This document shows positions 11,201 through 20,899 of a stretch of 51,792 nt of DNA, piece by piece. The notes beneath the pieces are model-generated. The model made no database searches. It had not been told where the DNA came from and saw nothing but the letters and a program-made list of their open reading frames with translations. How positions within the stretch are numbered: position 1 is the first letter of the stretch; each line of letters opens with the position of its first letter. A program made the translations under genes and the position numbers. Where the stretch lies: the NCBI GenBank assembly GCA_023807065.1, contig JAJJLU010003564.1, forward strand, positions 1-51,792, written 5' to 3'. The stretch is from Isotricha intestinalis (Eukaryota; Ciliophora; Litostomatea; Vestibuliferida; Isotrichidae).

Positions 11201-12286
11201 GCAACAATAATAGAAGATTCTGAATCAAAATCAAAATCTTCAATTTCAAACTCAAGTTCAACCACAAATAAAAATAATAAGAGTGATAGTATTGATAATG
11301 CTCAAACAAAACAATATGAAATTAAAACTGATTCAAGTAATTATGATTATTATAATAATAATACTCAATCTATTGATACTATTAAAATTAAAAATGATCA
11401 TAATATTATGAATGTTGATTTTTCTGAAATTTATTCTGATAAAGATACTTATAATAAGTATTTTAATTCAAAAAGAAGTTTATTAACTCCTTATAAACCA
11501 GATGAAATTAATAAGGAAATTTATCCTAATGAAAATTTCACTACTAATGAAAATTATAATAAAATAAATTATACAAATATAAATAATTTTAATGATTATT
11601 ATAATAATAATAGTCAAAAAAGTAATATTTTAAATAAAAAAATGATTTCAAAAAAAAATAATTTAAATAATAATGATTATAATATAAATAATATATCAAT
11701 GTGTTCAACAGAAATATCATTTTCAATAAATAGTAAATATGAAAATATTGATGAATTAAGTGATTATAAATATTCAAAAACTCCAAAATTAAGAAAAAAA
11801 ATAAAATCAATATTAAAAGATTATGATGATTCAGAATTAGAGTTTATAACAAAAATAAAGAAAAAATCAACAAATTCACTTAATTCATCAATGAAATTGA
11901 AAAAAAATCATTTGAGAAAAACTTCTTCTTCTGATTTAATAAAAAGAAAAAAAAGAAATAAAAGAAGAGATATTTCATCAGATAATTTATTCACTTTTGC
12001 TTCAATTAAAAAAAGTAAGTTTAATTTTTTAGATGTTGTTATGGAAAAAAATAATTTTAAACAAGAAAGAAGAATTAGTATTAATAATCCGCCAAGTTTT
12101 ACTCAATTAATTTCTAATTTTATTGAAGAAGATAAATTAGATTTTAAAGGATTAGAAGATGAAAAAGATGAATTAAATAAAAAAATTTCACATATAAAAA
12201 GTATTAAAGAAAAAAAACAAATGCCTTTAAAAAATAATGATAATCTTTCTCAAAAAAAAGATAATTTGAAAAATGATAATAGTTGA
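8231..12286 (+). CDS. Cyclic-nucleotide-type voltage-gated K+ channel, 1351 aa
   Basis: A six-helix K+ channel of the CNG/HCN/EAG superfamily acting in a membrane. Residues 1-395 are a long polar N-terminus. Membrane helices start near residue 402 (YLDGVITICVIYNLFYIPLF). An S4-like helix contains IYLRLIKTFRLHHN. The pore carries the K+ selectivity filter TTVGYGD (620-626), followed by S6. A C-linker and a cyclic-nucleotide-binding fold follow (about 690-920). Its phosphate cassette reads FGEVLMLSNERSPL rather than the usual FGE-L....RTA, as I recall from ciliate channels, so cAMP/cGMP binding is uncertain. An Asn/Ser/Glu-rich insert of about 75 residues splits the beta-roll. The C-terminal ~400 residues are low-complexity and basic. 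The frame ends at TGA. Confidence 0.9.
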   Translation: MRKTNSYYKEDEVFDLIQKTKRNSEFSMKMSYTGEYNSMSNLKSSNISQASMYLSGLVNEIKESIINIDDDIFSDFKSQNNKNSNTPKYQFNNFNIETNRSQKKYKEDITNRSFSSIYSPVSNLNNNNNINHNFNLDNKFKIRKFVSYKKEFLRKKKRESHDSNLSQRINTISKKSSLKLRDIKRYSYYFKPTQKFLKPFRTSTLNTKNIKSVKFDIPKKTNTYIIKKKKTNYSNNNTLNIYLRKLSEKKDIRNIRENTLFSFFQRPQLFEEQPRKTQSIEFRKLSFIKNEEFDNENFFNNQLSSKNIIQLNEITQDLKKSIIVTKKPSNFKLSQLNKKDYLFDHQDSFDENNEMEIKLDLKSKFDKESKYRELQRKSCVYDSLDEYNDEDISTFFIHPESKYLKYLDGVITICVIYNLFYIPLFLGYKNHYCKIDNYFSFSTFIDLLIDFCYLIDLIIHFFIGYFNKDDILRTENYLIIINNLKGWFIIDLISLIPFKTLFNFLDTKCKDINFLSSNLYQNHFYYLLIYLRLIKTFRLHHNLFLQYLDEKLDKYEHYNNYFSFYLLAFIFFITLHIVTCILIFIGKNDYPNWIIYFEFGEYTFYKLYFLGIYYIITTVTTVGYGDLYCYTPKEKIFAILIEIVGIVAYSYILTSISNYVKSKSDVEEEYFKKYQILEDIKMNYNGLSDDLFERIDRYLKHKQNNEDQEKNLIDELPITLKNNLVYSMYEPIIENFIFFKNFDNKDFIVKVIFSFKPILAIKNDILIKDGDFIEDIIFVKKGKLTLELPIKIKEEEENINSNKSNSNKNQLNSDINNFTQASMTIYNNHLKNQSAKCINNSCEEGTFQEEEQIKYQNYKILDIRKNEHFGEVLMLSNERSPLIAIVKSRKAELFYLNKKDAIDISNDYPQIWSRIEQKSIFNMKQIKKLMTKILKIFYNSNGIKGELSNFKTTKTNESDLQSIPSISDYNRNNTSGLKYKEINNLKTIKEATIIEDSESKSKSSISNSSSTTNKNNKSDSIDNAQTKQYEIKTDSSNYDYYNNNTQSIDTIKIKNDHNIMNVDFSEIYSDKDTYNKYFNSKRSLLTPYKPDEINKEIYPNENFTTNENYNKINYTNINNFNDYYNNNSQKSNILNKKMISKKNNLNNNDYNINNISMCSTEISFSINSKYENIDELSDYKYSKTPKLRKKIKSILKDYDDSELEFITKIKKKSTNSLNSSMKLKKNHLRKTSSSDLIKRKKRNKRRDISSDNLFTFASIKKSKFNFLDVVMEKNNFKQERRISINNPPSFTQLISNFIEEDKLDFKGLEDEKDELNKKISHIKSIKEKKQMPLKNNDNLSQKKDNLKNDNS

Positions 12287-12676
12287 TTAAAACATTTAAT
12301 TTCATTCATAAAAGGAAGTTTTTAGGTTTCTGATGTTTTATTTGTATAAAAATTTTATGTTTTTGATTAAGTAAGATTTGTTTAAAATATATAAATAAAA
12401 AATCAATTAATTATCTTGTATATATTAATATATAATATTTATTAGAAAAAAATGATTATTAAAGGTACTTTTTCTAAAAATGAAAAATAAATATTAAATA
12501 AAGGTTTCTTATCCAGAAAAGATAGAATTATATTTTAAATAAAGTTTATTTATTTCCAATAATAATATACATAAAACACTAATTAAGATTTGAAAATAAT
12601 ATTATTTATAATATTAAAATAAATAAGAAAAAAAAGATTTTTATGAATATTATAATTAAATATTTAAATAAATATT
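12287..12676. other. Intergenic spacer between convergent genes
   Basis: About 390 bases between the ends of two converging genes, presumably holding both 3' ends. It is almost entirely A and T with no open frame. Its right end enters the inverted repeat at 12649-12687. Confidence 0.5.
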
Positions 12677-12687
12677 TTAATTATAAT
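12649..12687. repeat. AT-only inverted repeat over a stop codon
   Basis: The left arm is 12649-12665 and the right arm 12670-12687. They are reverse complements over 17 bases, with one extra T in the right arm and a four-base loop. The right arm covers the stop codon (12677-12679) of the minus-strand gene, so the transcript would end in a hairpin. With only A and T the chance level is not negligible. Confidence 0.45.
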
Positions 12688-14275
12688 TAACATCATTAAT
12701 AATTTTATTCTTTAATTCCATATGAGAAATTTTTACATTAGAATAATAACCTTTATAAATAAAAACAAAATCAAAATCATCTAAAATTTCAATAATATGA
12801 GCATTAGATTTTCCTTCCCACTTTTTAATTAAATTTTTTCCATCAAAGAAATAATTTTCATATTTAGAATGAAAATCATTATAAAAAATTAAAAAACTAG
12901 AATCTTTAAAAACTCTAATTTCTTTAATATTTTCTAATTGAATATTATGAAGAATTTTTAAACTTTTTAAATTTATAATCCAAATAGTATTATAATAACC
13001 AACTAATAAAAAATATTTTTGAATATAATTTAATTGAAAAAATTTGTCTCCATAACCACAAAAAGAATTAACTTTCAAACTAGTTTTGCCAAAAAAATTA
13101 AAAGATTGTATATCATAAAATTTTAATTCGATTTTATCATCTTCATAAGTTTCTTCAACAAAAGAATAAGTTAAATAACTTTTATTATCAATTGAATAAA
13201 CTTTTTTTTTTTCATTTTTAAAATTAACACCATAAATAAATTCATATTTATTATTATTTATTTTATTATAAATATAATAACCTTCTTCATCATTTCCAAA
13301 ACAAATTAAATTTTTAGTTAATTCAACAAAATAATTAAAAGAAGTAAAATTTAATAATTCAAAAATATAAATTATTTCATATTTATTTTTTTCATAATCG
13401 ATTCTTATTATTTCACTATTTTTTTCAAGACATAATATTATATCATCATTATCTAATTCTTTTATATCAAAACATTTATATTTAGTTTCAATTTGAATTT
13501 CATTTGTAAAATCATTTTTTTCAGAAACAAAAATAAATTTTTCATCATCATCATTTTCATAATAATAAATAAATTTACCATTAGATAAAGGAGTTAAAAT
13601 AAAATTTTTTATTTCTTCAAATTTTTTATTATGAAGTTCTTTTTCTTCAAAAATCACTTTTTTAAAATTTAATATATTGATATTAGGAAAAGTAATATTA
13701 AGAGTAATTTTAGGATATTTTTCACCATCAATGTTTTGCTCAATTATAGTAAATTTATGATAATTATTATCAATATAGTCTTGTAAAATTCCATAAAAAT
13801 CAGAAGTTTTTTCTTTTAAAACCATTATTACTATTTTATTTAAAAATATTTCTTTTTCCTTTATTTCTTCCAATGACATTTTTTCAAATTTATTTAATAT
13901 ATTTGATATTAAATATTTTATTATTTCTTGATTTATTCTATGATTTTCATTTGAAAGTAATTTTTGAATTTCTGAAAAATATTTTGTAAAATCTTCTATA
14001 TTTCTTTCTTCAATTGAATTTAAACATAATTCTGAATATGATTTAAAAGAATAATTCTTGGGATTTATTTCTTTTTTATTTTCTATATCTATTATTTCAT
14101 TATATTTTTCTAAAGCTTCTTCCTTTTTTTTACAATTTTTCGCTATTTTAAATAACTTTTTTAATTCTTTTATTATTTCATTTTCGATATTCATATTTTC
14201 TTCTTCTTTTTCTTCATTATTTTCATATATATTATCTTGATTATCAGTAAAATCATCAAATTCTGAATTCTCCAT
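12677..14275 (-). CDS. Protein with CSN2/Rpn6-like helical N-terminus and beta-rich C-terminus, 532 aa
   Basis: An intact 532-codon frame. Residues 1-35 are acidic. Residues about 35-170 look like TPR/PCI-type helical repeats and resemble the N-terminus of COP9 signalosome subunit 2 or proteasome Rpn6: EALEKYNEIIDIE, then FKSYSELCLNSIEERNIEDF, then a helix with FSEIQKLLSNENHRIN. Residues about 180-530 are beta-rich with repeated blocks such as GKFIYYYEND, NDDIILCLEKNSEIIRIDYE and FLLVGYYNTIWIINL, suggesting a degenerate beta-propeller. The PCI domain of real CSN2 is absent. The similarity is from my own reading and is tentative. It is divergent from the surface-protein gene at 14418, about 140 bp away. 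Confidence 0.75.
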   Translation of the reverse strand: MENSEFDDFTDNQDNIYENNEEKEEENMNIENEIIKELKKLFKIAKNCKKKEEALEKYNEIIDIENKKEINPKNYSFKSYSELCLNSIEERNIEDFTKYFSEIQKLLSNENHRINQEIIKYLISNILNKFEKMSLEEIKEKEIFLNKIVIMVLKEKTSDFYGILQDYIDNNYHKFTIIEQNIDGEKYPKITLNITFPNINILNFKKVIFEEKELHNKKFEEIKNFILTPLSNGKFIYYYENDDDEKFIFVSEKNDFTNEIQIETKYKCFDIKELDNDDIILCLEKNSEIIRIDYEKNKYEIIYIFELLNFTSFNYFVELTKNLICFGNDEEGYYIYNKINNNKYEFIYGVNFKNEKKKVYSIDNKSYLTYSFVEETYEDDKIELKFYDIQSFNFFGKTSLKVNSFCGYGDKFFQLNYIQKYFLLVGYYNTIWIINLKSLKILHNIQLENIKEIRVFKDSSFLIFYNDFHSKYENYFFDGKNLIKKWEGKSNAHIIEILDDFDFVFIYKGYYSNVKISHMELKNKIINDVNYN

Positions 14276-14417
14276 TTTCTAAAAAACAAAATATTATTTT
14301 TTTTAAAAATATAAATATCTAAATAAAAAACATGATAAATAACTTAAAAAAAATAAAAATTGAATATCCAAAAAAAAAATTATAAAACCCAAAAAAAAAA
14401 AAAAATAAAATATAAAA

Positions 14418-14753
14418 ATGAGAAAAATCTTTTATTTAACATTTTCCCTTTTAATATTAGGAGTATTATCACAAGATAAAAAAAATTGTGACGATGAAAA
14501 AGCACCTGGAGAGAACAAAACAGCATGTAATGTTACAAAAGTAACAAATAATGCAACAAATTCATGTTGTTTAGTCAAAACAAAAGATGCATCAAAGAAT
14601 TATTGTCATGAACTTCCATGGAATATAACTGAAATTCAAGAATATCAAAAAGAAATGGAAAAAACTTACACTGGTGAAACATTACAAGTTCTTTGTAATG
14701 CTAAATTTTTATCTATTGGATTCATTTTTGCTCTTCTTCTTTTCCTTTTATAA
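14418..14753 (+). CDS. Small secreted, probably GPI-anchored, cysteine-containing surface protein, 111 aa
   Basis: Residues 1-19 are a signal peptide (MRKIFYLTFSLLILGVLSQ). The mature part has six Cys, including a CC pair (NSCCLVK), and several N-glycosylation sequons (NKT, NVT, NAT, NIT). The C-terminus ends in a short hydrophobic tail after a Cys-Asn-Ala segment (LSIGFIFALLLFLL), the pattern expected of a GPI-anchor signal. This suggests an extracellular surface protein. It has a short A-rich leader and is divergent from the gene on its left. Codons are a little more varied than neighbours, which could mean high expression. The exact family is not known to me. Confidence 0.8.
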   Translation: MRKIFYLTFSLLILGVLSQDKKNCDDEKAPGENKTACNVTKVTNNATNSCCLVKTKDASKNYCHELPWNITEIQEYQKEMEKTYTGETLQVLCNAKFLSIGFIFALLLFLL

Positions 14754-16550
14754 AAATAAAAAAATTTAATTCTTAACAAACTATATTCATTAGTAATTTT
14801 TTAAAATTTTCTTTTTTTTTAATTTTCTTTTTCTTTCCTTTTTCTTTAGTTTTTTTTAAGTATTTTTTATTTTCATACAAAAGATTTTTTACAAATGAAG
14901 AAAAAAATTATTTTTTTAATTAATTATATTTAATTTATTTATTTTTATTGTCTTGAATATGATATTTTTATATTTTTATTATAAAGGGATTTCCCAATTT
15001 TTTAATTCAGAAAGAAAAAATATAAAAAAATATTTTTTATTAATCACAGAGAAACTATTGGCTTTTATATTATTATTAATATTAATAATACAATTTTATT
15101 TTTAAAATTTAATCTTTTTATTTATTAGTATTTTATTCCTTTTTTATATTTTAGAATATTATTTAAAAAAAAAGAGAATAACATTTTTATTATTCTCCTC
15201 ATTTAATTGAATAAAAATAAAAATTATGTTAGATCTTTTTAATTCATATTATATTTATTATATTATTACAAATAAATAATTAATTTGTCCAATAAAAAAA
15301 ATATATTTCAGAACTTCTATTCTTTTTAAATAAATCATTTCAATTTAAAAAACTTTCTAATTTAAAAAAATAAAAATATTTTAAAAAAATTCTCTTTAAA
15401 CTCTGAAAAATATATTTAATAAGGAAGAGTTTGAATTTTCAAAATCTTCCATTTCCCAAAATTGGAAGCTCAAGTAGATTTAACTTTATGATTTATTCCT
15501 GAATGATAAGATTAGCATCTAATTTGCTTTTTCCTTATAAATTAGATTATTATTATCATTATATTTATTATCATCATGAGTAATATTATAATAAATTAAA
15601 AATCATGTTTCTATGTCATTTAAATGTTCTTGTTTTTTTGTAATTCTCCTGACATAAGTTAAACAAGAATTTTCATGTAAAAAAATCACTAAATCCTTCT
15701 ATTTTTTTTTATACCATATATTTACTGTAAATTTTATATATTTCTATTTGATTCTATTTTTTTTATCCATTCCTAATTTTTTCTTTTTTTATTATCTGTA
15801 TATTTTATATTATTTATTATAAATAAAAATAAATTTTTCATTCTAAATATTTTTAATATAATATTTAATTTTACCTGAAAAATCTCTATGTTAAATTTTT
15901 ATTTTGTTTGTTATTCATCTTCTTTTTCATAAAATAATAATTCTTTTGTTAAATAAAAAATTATTTAGAAATCTACTAAATTTTTTATTGCATTATTCAA
16001 ATTTTTCTTAATTGTTTTGATTCTTCAGGAGAAAAATTCTAAACTTTTTATTTCTGATTTTTAGTGAAAAATCTAAATTATATTTATTTATTATTTTTTT
16101 TGAATTAAAAATAATAATTTTTTATTTGATTATTTTAAGGAAAAAAGAAGTTAATAAAATAAAATTTCATGTATAATTTATATAATTCTTTTTTTATCAG
16201 TAGACAATAAACTAAACTTTTTACTAAAAATTATTCTGTATTAAAATTCTTTTTTAATAATAAGAAAGAGGAATATTTAATAAATAATAAATTTACTTTC
16301 AAAGAAAGGCTAATTTATTTTTTTTGTTTTTATTAAAATCTACATTATGAAAAAATATTTCTGTCATTATTTCAAATATTTTTTTATCTAATTTTCTTTA
16401 TAATATTTTTTTTTTTGATGTTTTAATTTTATCAACAGCGTTAAAAGTATCAAAAAAAAAATTCCAAAATAAAAAAAATCAAAAAAAAAAGATAAAATAA
16501 ATAAAAATAAAATTTTCATTATCATATTAAAATAAATTAATAATTCTTAA
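14754..16550. other. 1.8 kb gene-poor stretch
   Basis: No long open frame occurs on either strand. The left part is T-rich, presumably the 3' end of the surface-protein gene. A less AT-rich island lies at about 15420-15700 and begins with the near-palindrome at 15423-15450. Its minus strand reads a few protein-like words interrupted by stops. I could not identify any RNA gene, tRNA or known pseudogene. Confidence 0.4.
15423..15450. repeat. 28-bp near-perfect palindrome
   Basis: GGAAGA at 15423-15428 pairs with TCTTCC at 15445-15450. TTTGAA (15430-15435) pairs with TTCAAA (15438-15443). There is one mismatch between the two stem blocks and a two-base centre. It includes G/C pairs, unlike the AT-only symmetry common in this DNA. 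As RNA it would form a hairpin of about 11 pairs. Its role is unknown. Confidence 0.5.
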
Positions 16551-17507
16551 TTAATAATAATAAAAATAGCTAAATCCAGTAATAGTAAAAGAAATAAGAA
16601 CAAAAATAGAAATAACCTTCCAAACATTATAAGGAAAAAAGATAGAATTATCTGAATTTTGAGGTTTAATAAGTAAAACAGAAATAAAAAACCCGAAAAT
16701 TAAACCTCCAAAATGACCATAAGCATTAATATTACTATTAAAATTTTGATTGGGTGAAAATTGCATAAATAAAGTGATCATAATATAAAAAATAAAAAAA
16801 TAAAAATTACAACATTTTCCCATGATTCCAAATATTTGATTTAATTCTTTCCATTTAATAATAAAGAAAGAAATATAACTTCCAAAAATTCCATAAACTG
16901 AAATTGAAGCTCCAACTGAATTTCCTTTAGGATTTATTAACATTGAAAATAAACTTCCTAATATTCCACTTAATAAATATACTATAAAAATATTTTTTGA
17001 TTTTATATAATATTCTGTTAATGAACCAAATATTAAAATACTTATTGAATTAAAAAATATATGTAAAAAATTTGAATGTAAAAAACTATTTAAAATCCAA
17101 CGATATAAATTTAATATTTTTTCATTTTTTAATTTTAATTTCTCTTCTTTTAACATACCAAATTTTTCTAATGTTTCTGTTTTTGGAGGAAGAAAATCTT
17201 TAGAATTTATTTCTAAACCATATGATAATGTTATTATATATAATATTGAATTTATTAATATAATGTAAAAACAAAAAGATTTTAAATTAAATTTTGGACA
17301 TAATAAATTTTTTAGAAAATATGAAAAAGTTTCATTTCTTGGTGAAATTGAAGAATTGTTTTCTCCTAATAAAAATATATTATCTTGGTTATTGTTGTAA
17401 TAATTTTCATTTCTTTGTTCATTCATTCTTCTGTAATTTCTTAATATATTATTATTATTATTATTATTTTCATTTTTTGGATCTCTTAAACTATGAACAT
17501 TAGACAT
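16551..17507 (-). CDS. Rhomboid-family intramembrane serine protease, 318 aa
   Basis: Rhomboids cut membrane proteins within or near their transmembrane segments. Residues 1-75 are a polar N-terminus. The core has about seven hydrophobic helices. Diagnostic motifs are the loop/TM2 motif YRWILNSFLHSNFLHIFFN, the catalytic-serine motif VGASISVYG (Ser201), and the catalytic-histidine motif YGHFGGLIFG (His265). The Ser motif reads GASI rather than the usual GxSG. Length is typical of eukaryotic secretory-pathway rhomboids; no mitochondrial (PARL) signal is evident. A serine-histidine dyad is present, so activity is likely. Confidence 0.9.
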   Translation of the reverse strand: MSNVHSLRDPKNENNNNNNNILRNYRRMNEQRNENYYNNNQDNIFLLGENNSSISPRNETFSYFLKNLLCPKFNLKSFCFYIILINSILYIITLSYGLEINSKDFLPPKTETLEKFGMLKEEKLKLKNEKILNLYRWILNSFLHSNFLHIFFNSISILIFGSLTEYYIKSKNIFIVYLLSGILGSLFSMLINPKGNSVGASISVYGIFGSYISFFIIKWKELNQIFGIMGKCCNFYFFIFYIMITLFMQFSPNQNFNSNINAYGHFGGLIFGFFISVLLIKPQNSDNSIFFPYNVWKVISIFVLISFTITGFSYFYYY

Positions 17508-17838
17508 TTTTAAAGTAAATTTTTTATAATTTTATTTTTTAATTATTATAACCAAAAGTTGTTTATTGTAATCATAAAAGATAAATGATTTATTATTTAT
17601 TTATAAATTATATTTATTTTTTTTAATAACATTAATAAAAATTGTATATTTTATACAATCTATTATAATCTTTTTCAAAAATTATCATTGAAAATCTTTT
17701 CTTAAAGTTATTGAAACTTATTTTTTATTTAAATTAAATGCTTTAAATTAAAACAAAAAATAAATTCATCTAAATTGTCTTATGTTAAAATTTAATTTAG
17801 AAGTTTCTATTAAAAAAAATTTTATAATAACATTATAT
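17508..17838. other. Intergenic spacer, nothing recognised
   Basis: About 330 AT-rich bases between two minus-strand genes. It should contain the promoter of the rhomboid gene and the 3' end of the gene at its right. No frame or repeat was recognised. Confidence 0.5.
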
Positions 17839-18639
17839 TTACAAAAATACTTTAGTTATTGGTTTAAAACTTTTTTTAAATTTATTGAAATCTTTATTAT
17901 CATTATATCTTTTATTATTATTTGTAATATGAAAAAAAATATCAACTTTATCTAAATTACCATCTGATTTATTTCTAATATGCTTTTCAAATTGTTGAGT
18001 TAATTTTTTAATATTTTCAATCCCTTCATTATTATTACTCTTATATTTTGAATTTTTAATTGTATCTAAACAATCATTTACAAATTTATCATATTTTTTT
18101 TGACTATTATTAATATCATAATTTAATTGAAAATTTTTTATTTTTCTATCTTTTATTTTTTCTCTTTTTGCAGTTGAAAAAAAATTTTTTGAATAACTCC
18201 TATTATTCCAATCTAAATGAAATTCATTTTTTAATTTATTTAAAACAGATGAATTATAATAATTTTTATTATCATCTTTAATTGGAGTATTATTTTTATG
18301 AATTAAAGCATTTTTTATTTCTTCTGTTTTATTTATATAATTTTTACTTATAGTTGGTTTTTTTTTTGCTTTTTCTTCCATTTTTAAATATAAATCTGAT
18401 ATTTCATCACTTGAATTTATTGGATATAAATATTCATTAAAATTATTTAATGTTAAGTTTTTATCTGGTTTATTCAATAAAAAATCTTTTTTTAATTCTG
18501 ATAAAGTTTGAAAAAAATTTTCTTTTGAATTAAAATTATTATCATAAAGATTCCCACTTAAATCTATTGATTTTGTTTTTGAAAAATTTAAATCTGTTTT
18601 ATTTCCTAATCTTTGTAGTTTTTGCATAAAAAATGACAT
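17839..18639 (-). CDS. Hypothetical basic protein, 266 aa
   Basis: An intact frame from ATG at 18639 to TAA. The protein is rich in Asn, Lys and Ser with no recognisable domain, signal peptide or membrane helix. A Lys-rich middle (around KREKIKDRKIKNFQLNYDIN) and two short predicted helices near residues 175-220 (for example IENIKKLTQQFEKHIR) are the only ordered-looking parts. It is divergent from the gene at 18890, with a shared 250-bp promoter region. Unknown function. Confidence 0.65.
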   Translation of the reverse strand: MSFFMQKLQRLGNKTDLNFSKTKSIDLSGNLYDNNFNSKENFFQTLSELKKDFLLNKPDKNLTLNNFNEYLYPINSSDEISDLYLKMEEKAKKKPTISKNYINKTEEIKNALIHKNNTPIKDDNKNYYNSSVLNKLKNEFHLDWNNRSYSKNFFSTAKREKIKDRKIKNFQLNYDINNSQKKYDKFVNDCLDTIKNSKYKSNNNEGIENIKKLTQQFEKHIRNKSDGNLDKVDIFFHITNNNKRYNDNKDFNKFKKSFKPITKVFL

Positions 18640-18889
18640 TTTTTATTTTTTATTTTTATTTTGAGAAAAAAAAAAATATATTGTAAAAAAAGAGAAAATT
18701 AAAATTAATATATTCAAAAACCAAAATATTCCTTTTTAATATTTAATTTATTTATAAAAAAAGAAATAAGTATTCATTTATTTAATACAATTTATCGAAA
18801 ATATAAAATCTTAAAATTTTAAAAAAAAAAAAATTAATTAAATTTTATCTAACCTAAAATAAAAAATAAAAAAAATAAATAAAAAAAAA

Positions 18890-20590
18890 ATGTATGACAA
18901 AATATCAGATTTTAATTATATAGATGAAAAAAACAACATAAAAATAATATCATTTTCAAGCAGTCACAAAAACTGTTTAGCAAAGAATATATTAAACGAG
19001 GATTTAAAATTAATATGGTTAAGTGAGAAAGAAGTACCTCAAAATATAATAATAGACATTTCAAAAATGATAAAAAAACCAAAAAAAAATAAATTTCATT
19101 TTTTTGGAATTCATTTATGGCATGCTTATCAAAGTAATCCTAAAGAAATAGAATTATATTATTCAAATGATAATAAAGAATTTATTTTAGTTGGAATTTA
19201 TCAACTTGAGTTAAGACCTGGAACTCATTTTTTTAAAATTGAAAATAAAAATTATCCATATTCTAAACAAGTTAATTTTATTAAAATTAATATTACTAAA
19301 ACATATGGTGGTATTAAAACATATATTAATCAAATTTTCTTATTAGATACTCTCAGTCATTATAATAATAATCAATTTTTCCAAAATTATTATTTTGAAA
19401 ATACTCAAAGTAATGAAAATGAAGATTTTCAAGATAATAAAAATATTATTAATAATAAATTAAACAATTATAATAATGAAATAAAAAAAAAACAAAAAAA
19501 ATTTGAGAAAATATTAAAAAGTGATAAAATTTTAAAAAAAAGAGCAAAAAGTAAAACTTTAAATAAAAGAATAAAAAATAAAATAGATATAAATACTTTA
19601 TCATCAAATAATAATTCATCATTATCAGAGAATGAAAATAAATTAGAATTACCGATTGAAAAAAAAAATTTTAGTTCTAATAATAATTTTTCTTTTCCTT
19701 CTTTTTCAAATAGTAATTATAAATCAAATGATTCAACAAATTTAACAACAATAGTAAAAATGAAAAATACTTTAGAAAAAAAAAATAAAGATTTAATGAA
19801 AGAAGATTTAGAAAATAAATTAAAAGAAATGAATGATTATTTAAAAATAATTGGAGCTGATAATAATTTTAATTCTATTAAAAATTCACCTTATTCTTTT
19901 ATAAGTTATAATTTAAATTATGATAATAATAATAATATAGACAATTTAAATTTTGATAATAATAATAATAATTTAAGTCAAAAAGTTGAAAGAATTGAAA
20001 AAAAAATTAATGATATTCAAAATGATGTTGATGATATTAAAAATGTTGTTTTAAATATGAAAAAAGGAATTAATGAAATTAATGATGATAATATTATTAA
20101 TGGACAAGTTGATTTTAATAATTCAAAAAATAACTTTTATAATTCTAATAATATTCTTTATGATACCAACAATACAAATAATAATTTTAGAAATTCTAAC
20201 GAAGAAATAGGACAAAATTATATTAATACAGATAATAATTTAATAAGTGAAGATGATTCAGATAAAAATAATATTAATGATAAAAATTATAATATGAATA
20301 TTAATTATAATGATTATTTAAAATGTTCAAAAAATAAAAATATAAATAATAATAAGAATTCTTCTTATGATTCTTATTTACAAAATTTTGATAATAAATT
20401 ATCTCAAAAATTAGATCAATTAAGTAATAATATAGAAAATCAAATATATAAGAATTTTATAGAACCTTCTTTAACTCAATTTAATTTAAAAATGAAAAAT
20501 AGTTTATCAGAAATGAAAAAACAAATTGAAACAATAAGTAATATGAAAAATAAAAAAAAATATAAAAATATTTCTTCAGATTCTTCAAGT

Positions 20591-20649
<59 letters not shown>

Positions 20650-20899
20650 TAATGTTATTTTATCTTCTGATTCTGGGAAAATTAAAGATATAAATTTAAT
20701 TAATAAAAATTATGAAATTGAAACTTCTTCTTCTAATTTGAATAATGAACAAATTTTACAAATTAAATATCAACAAATAACTGATTTAACAAATAAATTA
20801 TATAAAAAATTATGTGATAAAGAAAAGATTTTAAATGAAAAAGCAGATTATCTTAAAGGAAAATTAGGAAATATAAATTCTTCAAATTATACTTATTAA
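18890..20899 (+). CDS. Galactose-binding-like (F5/8-type or SUN-like) domain protein with coiled coils and poly-Asn, 669 aa
   Basis: Residues about 1-165 look like a jelly-roll domain: NIIIDISKMIKKP, then HFFGIHLWHAYQSNPKEIEL, a GTHFFKIE block, and the closing strand FIKINITKTYGG..TYINQIFLLD. This closing pattern is shared by F5/8-type and SUN-type folds, so it probably binds a ligand or partner protein. The remainder is Asn-rich with several coiled-coil segments (residues about 300-325, 364-400 and 500-560) and an 18-residue poly-Asn run. No membrane helix is seen, which argues against a standard nuclear-envelope SUN protein. It may be a scaffold or cytoskeletal protein. Confidence 0.75.
20594..20647 (+). 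repeat. (AAT)18 coding microsatellite (poly-Asn)
   Basis: Eighteen uninterrupted AAT codons encode poly-Asn inside the jelly-roll/coiled-coil gene. Use of only AAT makes it prone to length change by slippage. Confidence 0.9.

Noticed and set aside
15400..15500. A kinase glycine-loop-like word (LGNGRF) on the minus strand
   Set aside because: It is followed by a stop and no downstream kinase motifs (HRD, DFG) are found, so it is most likely chance.
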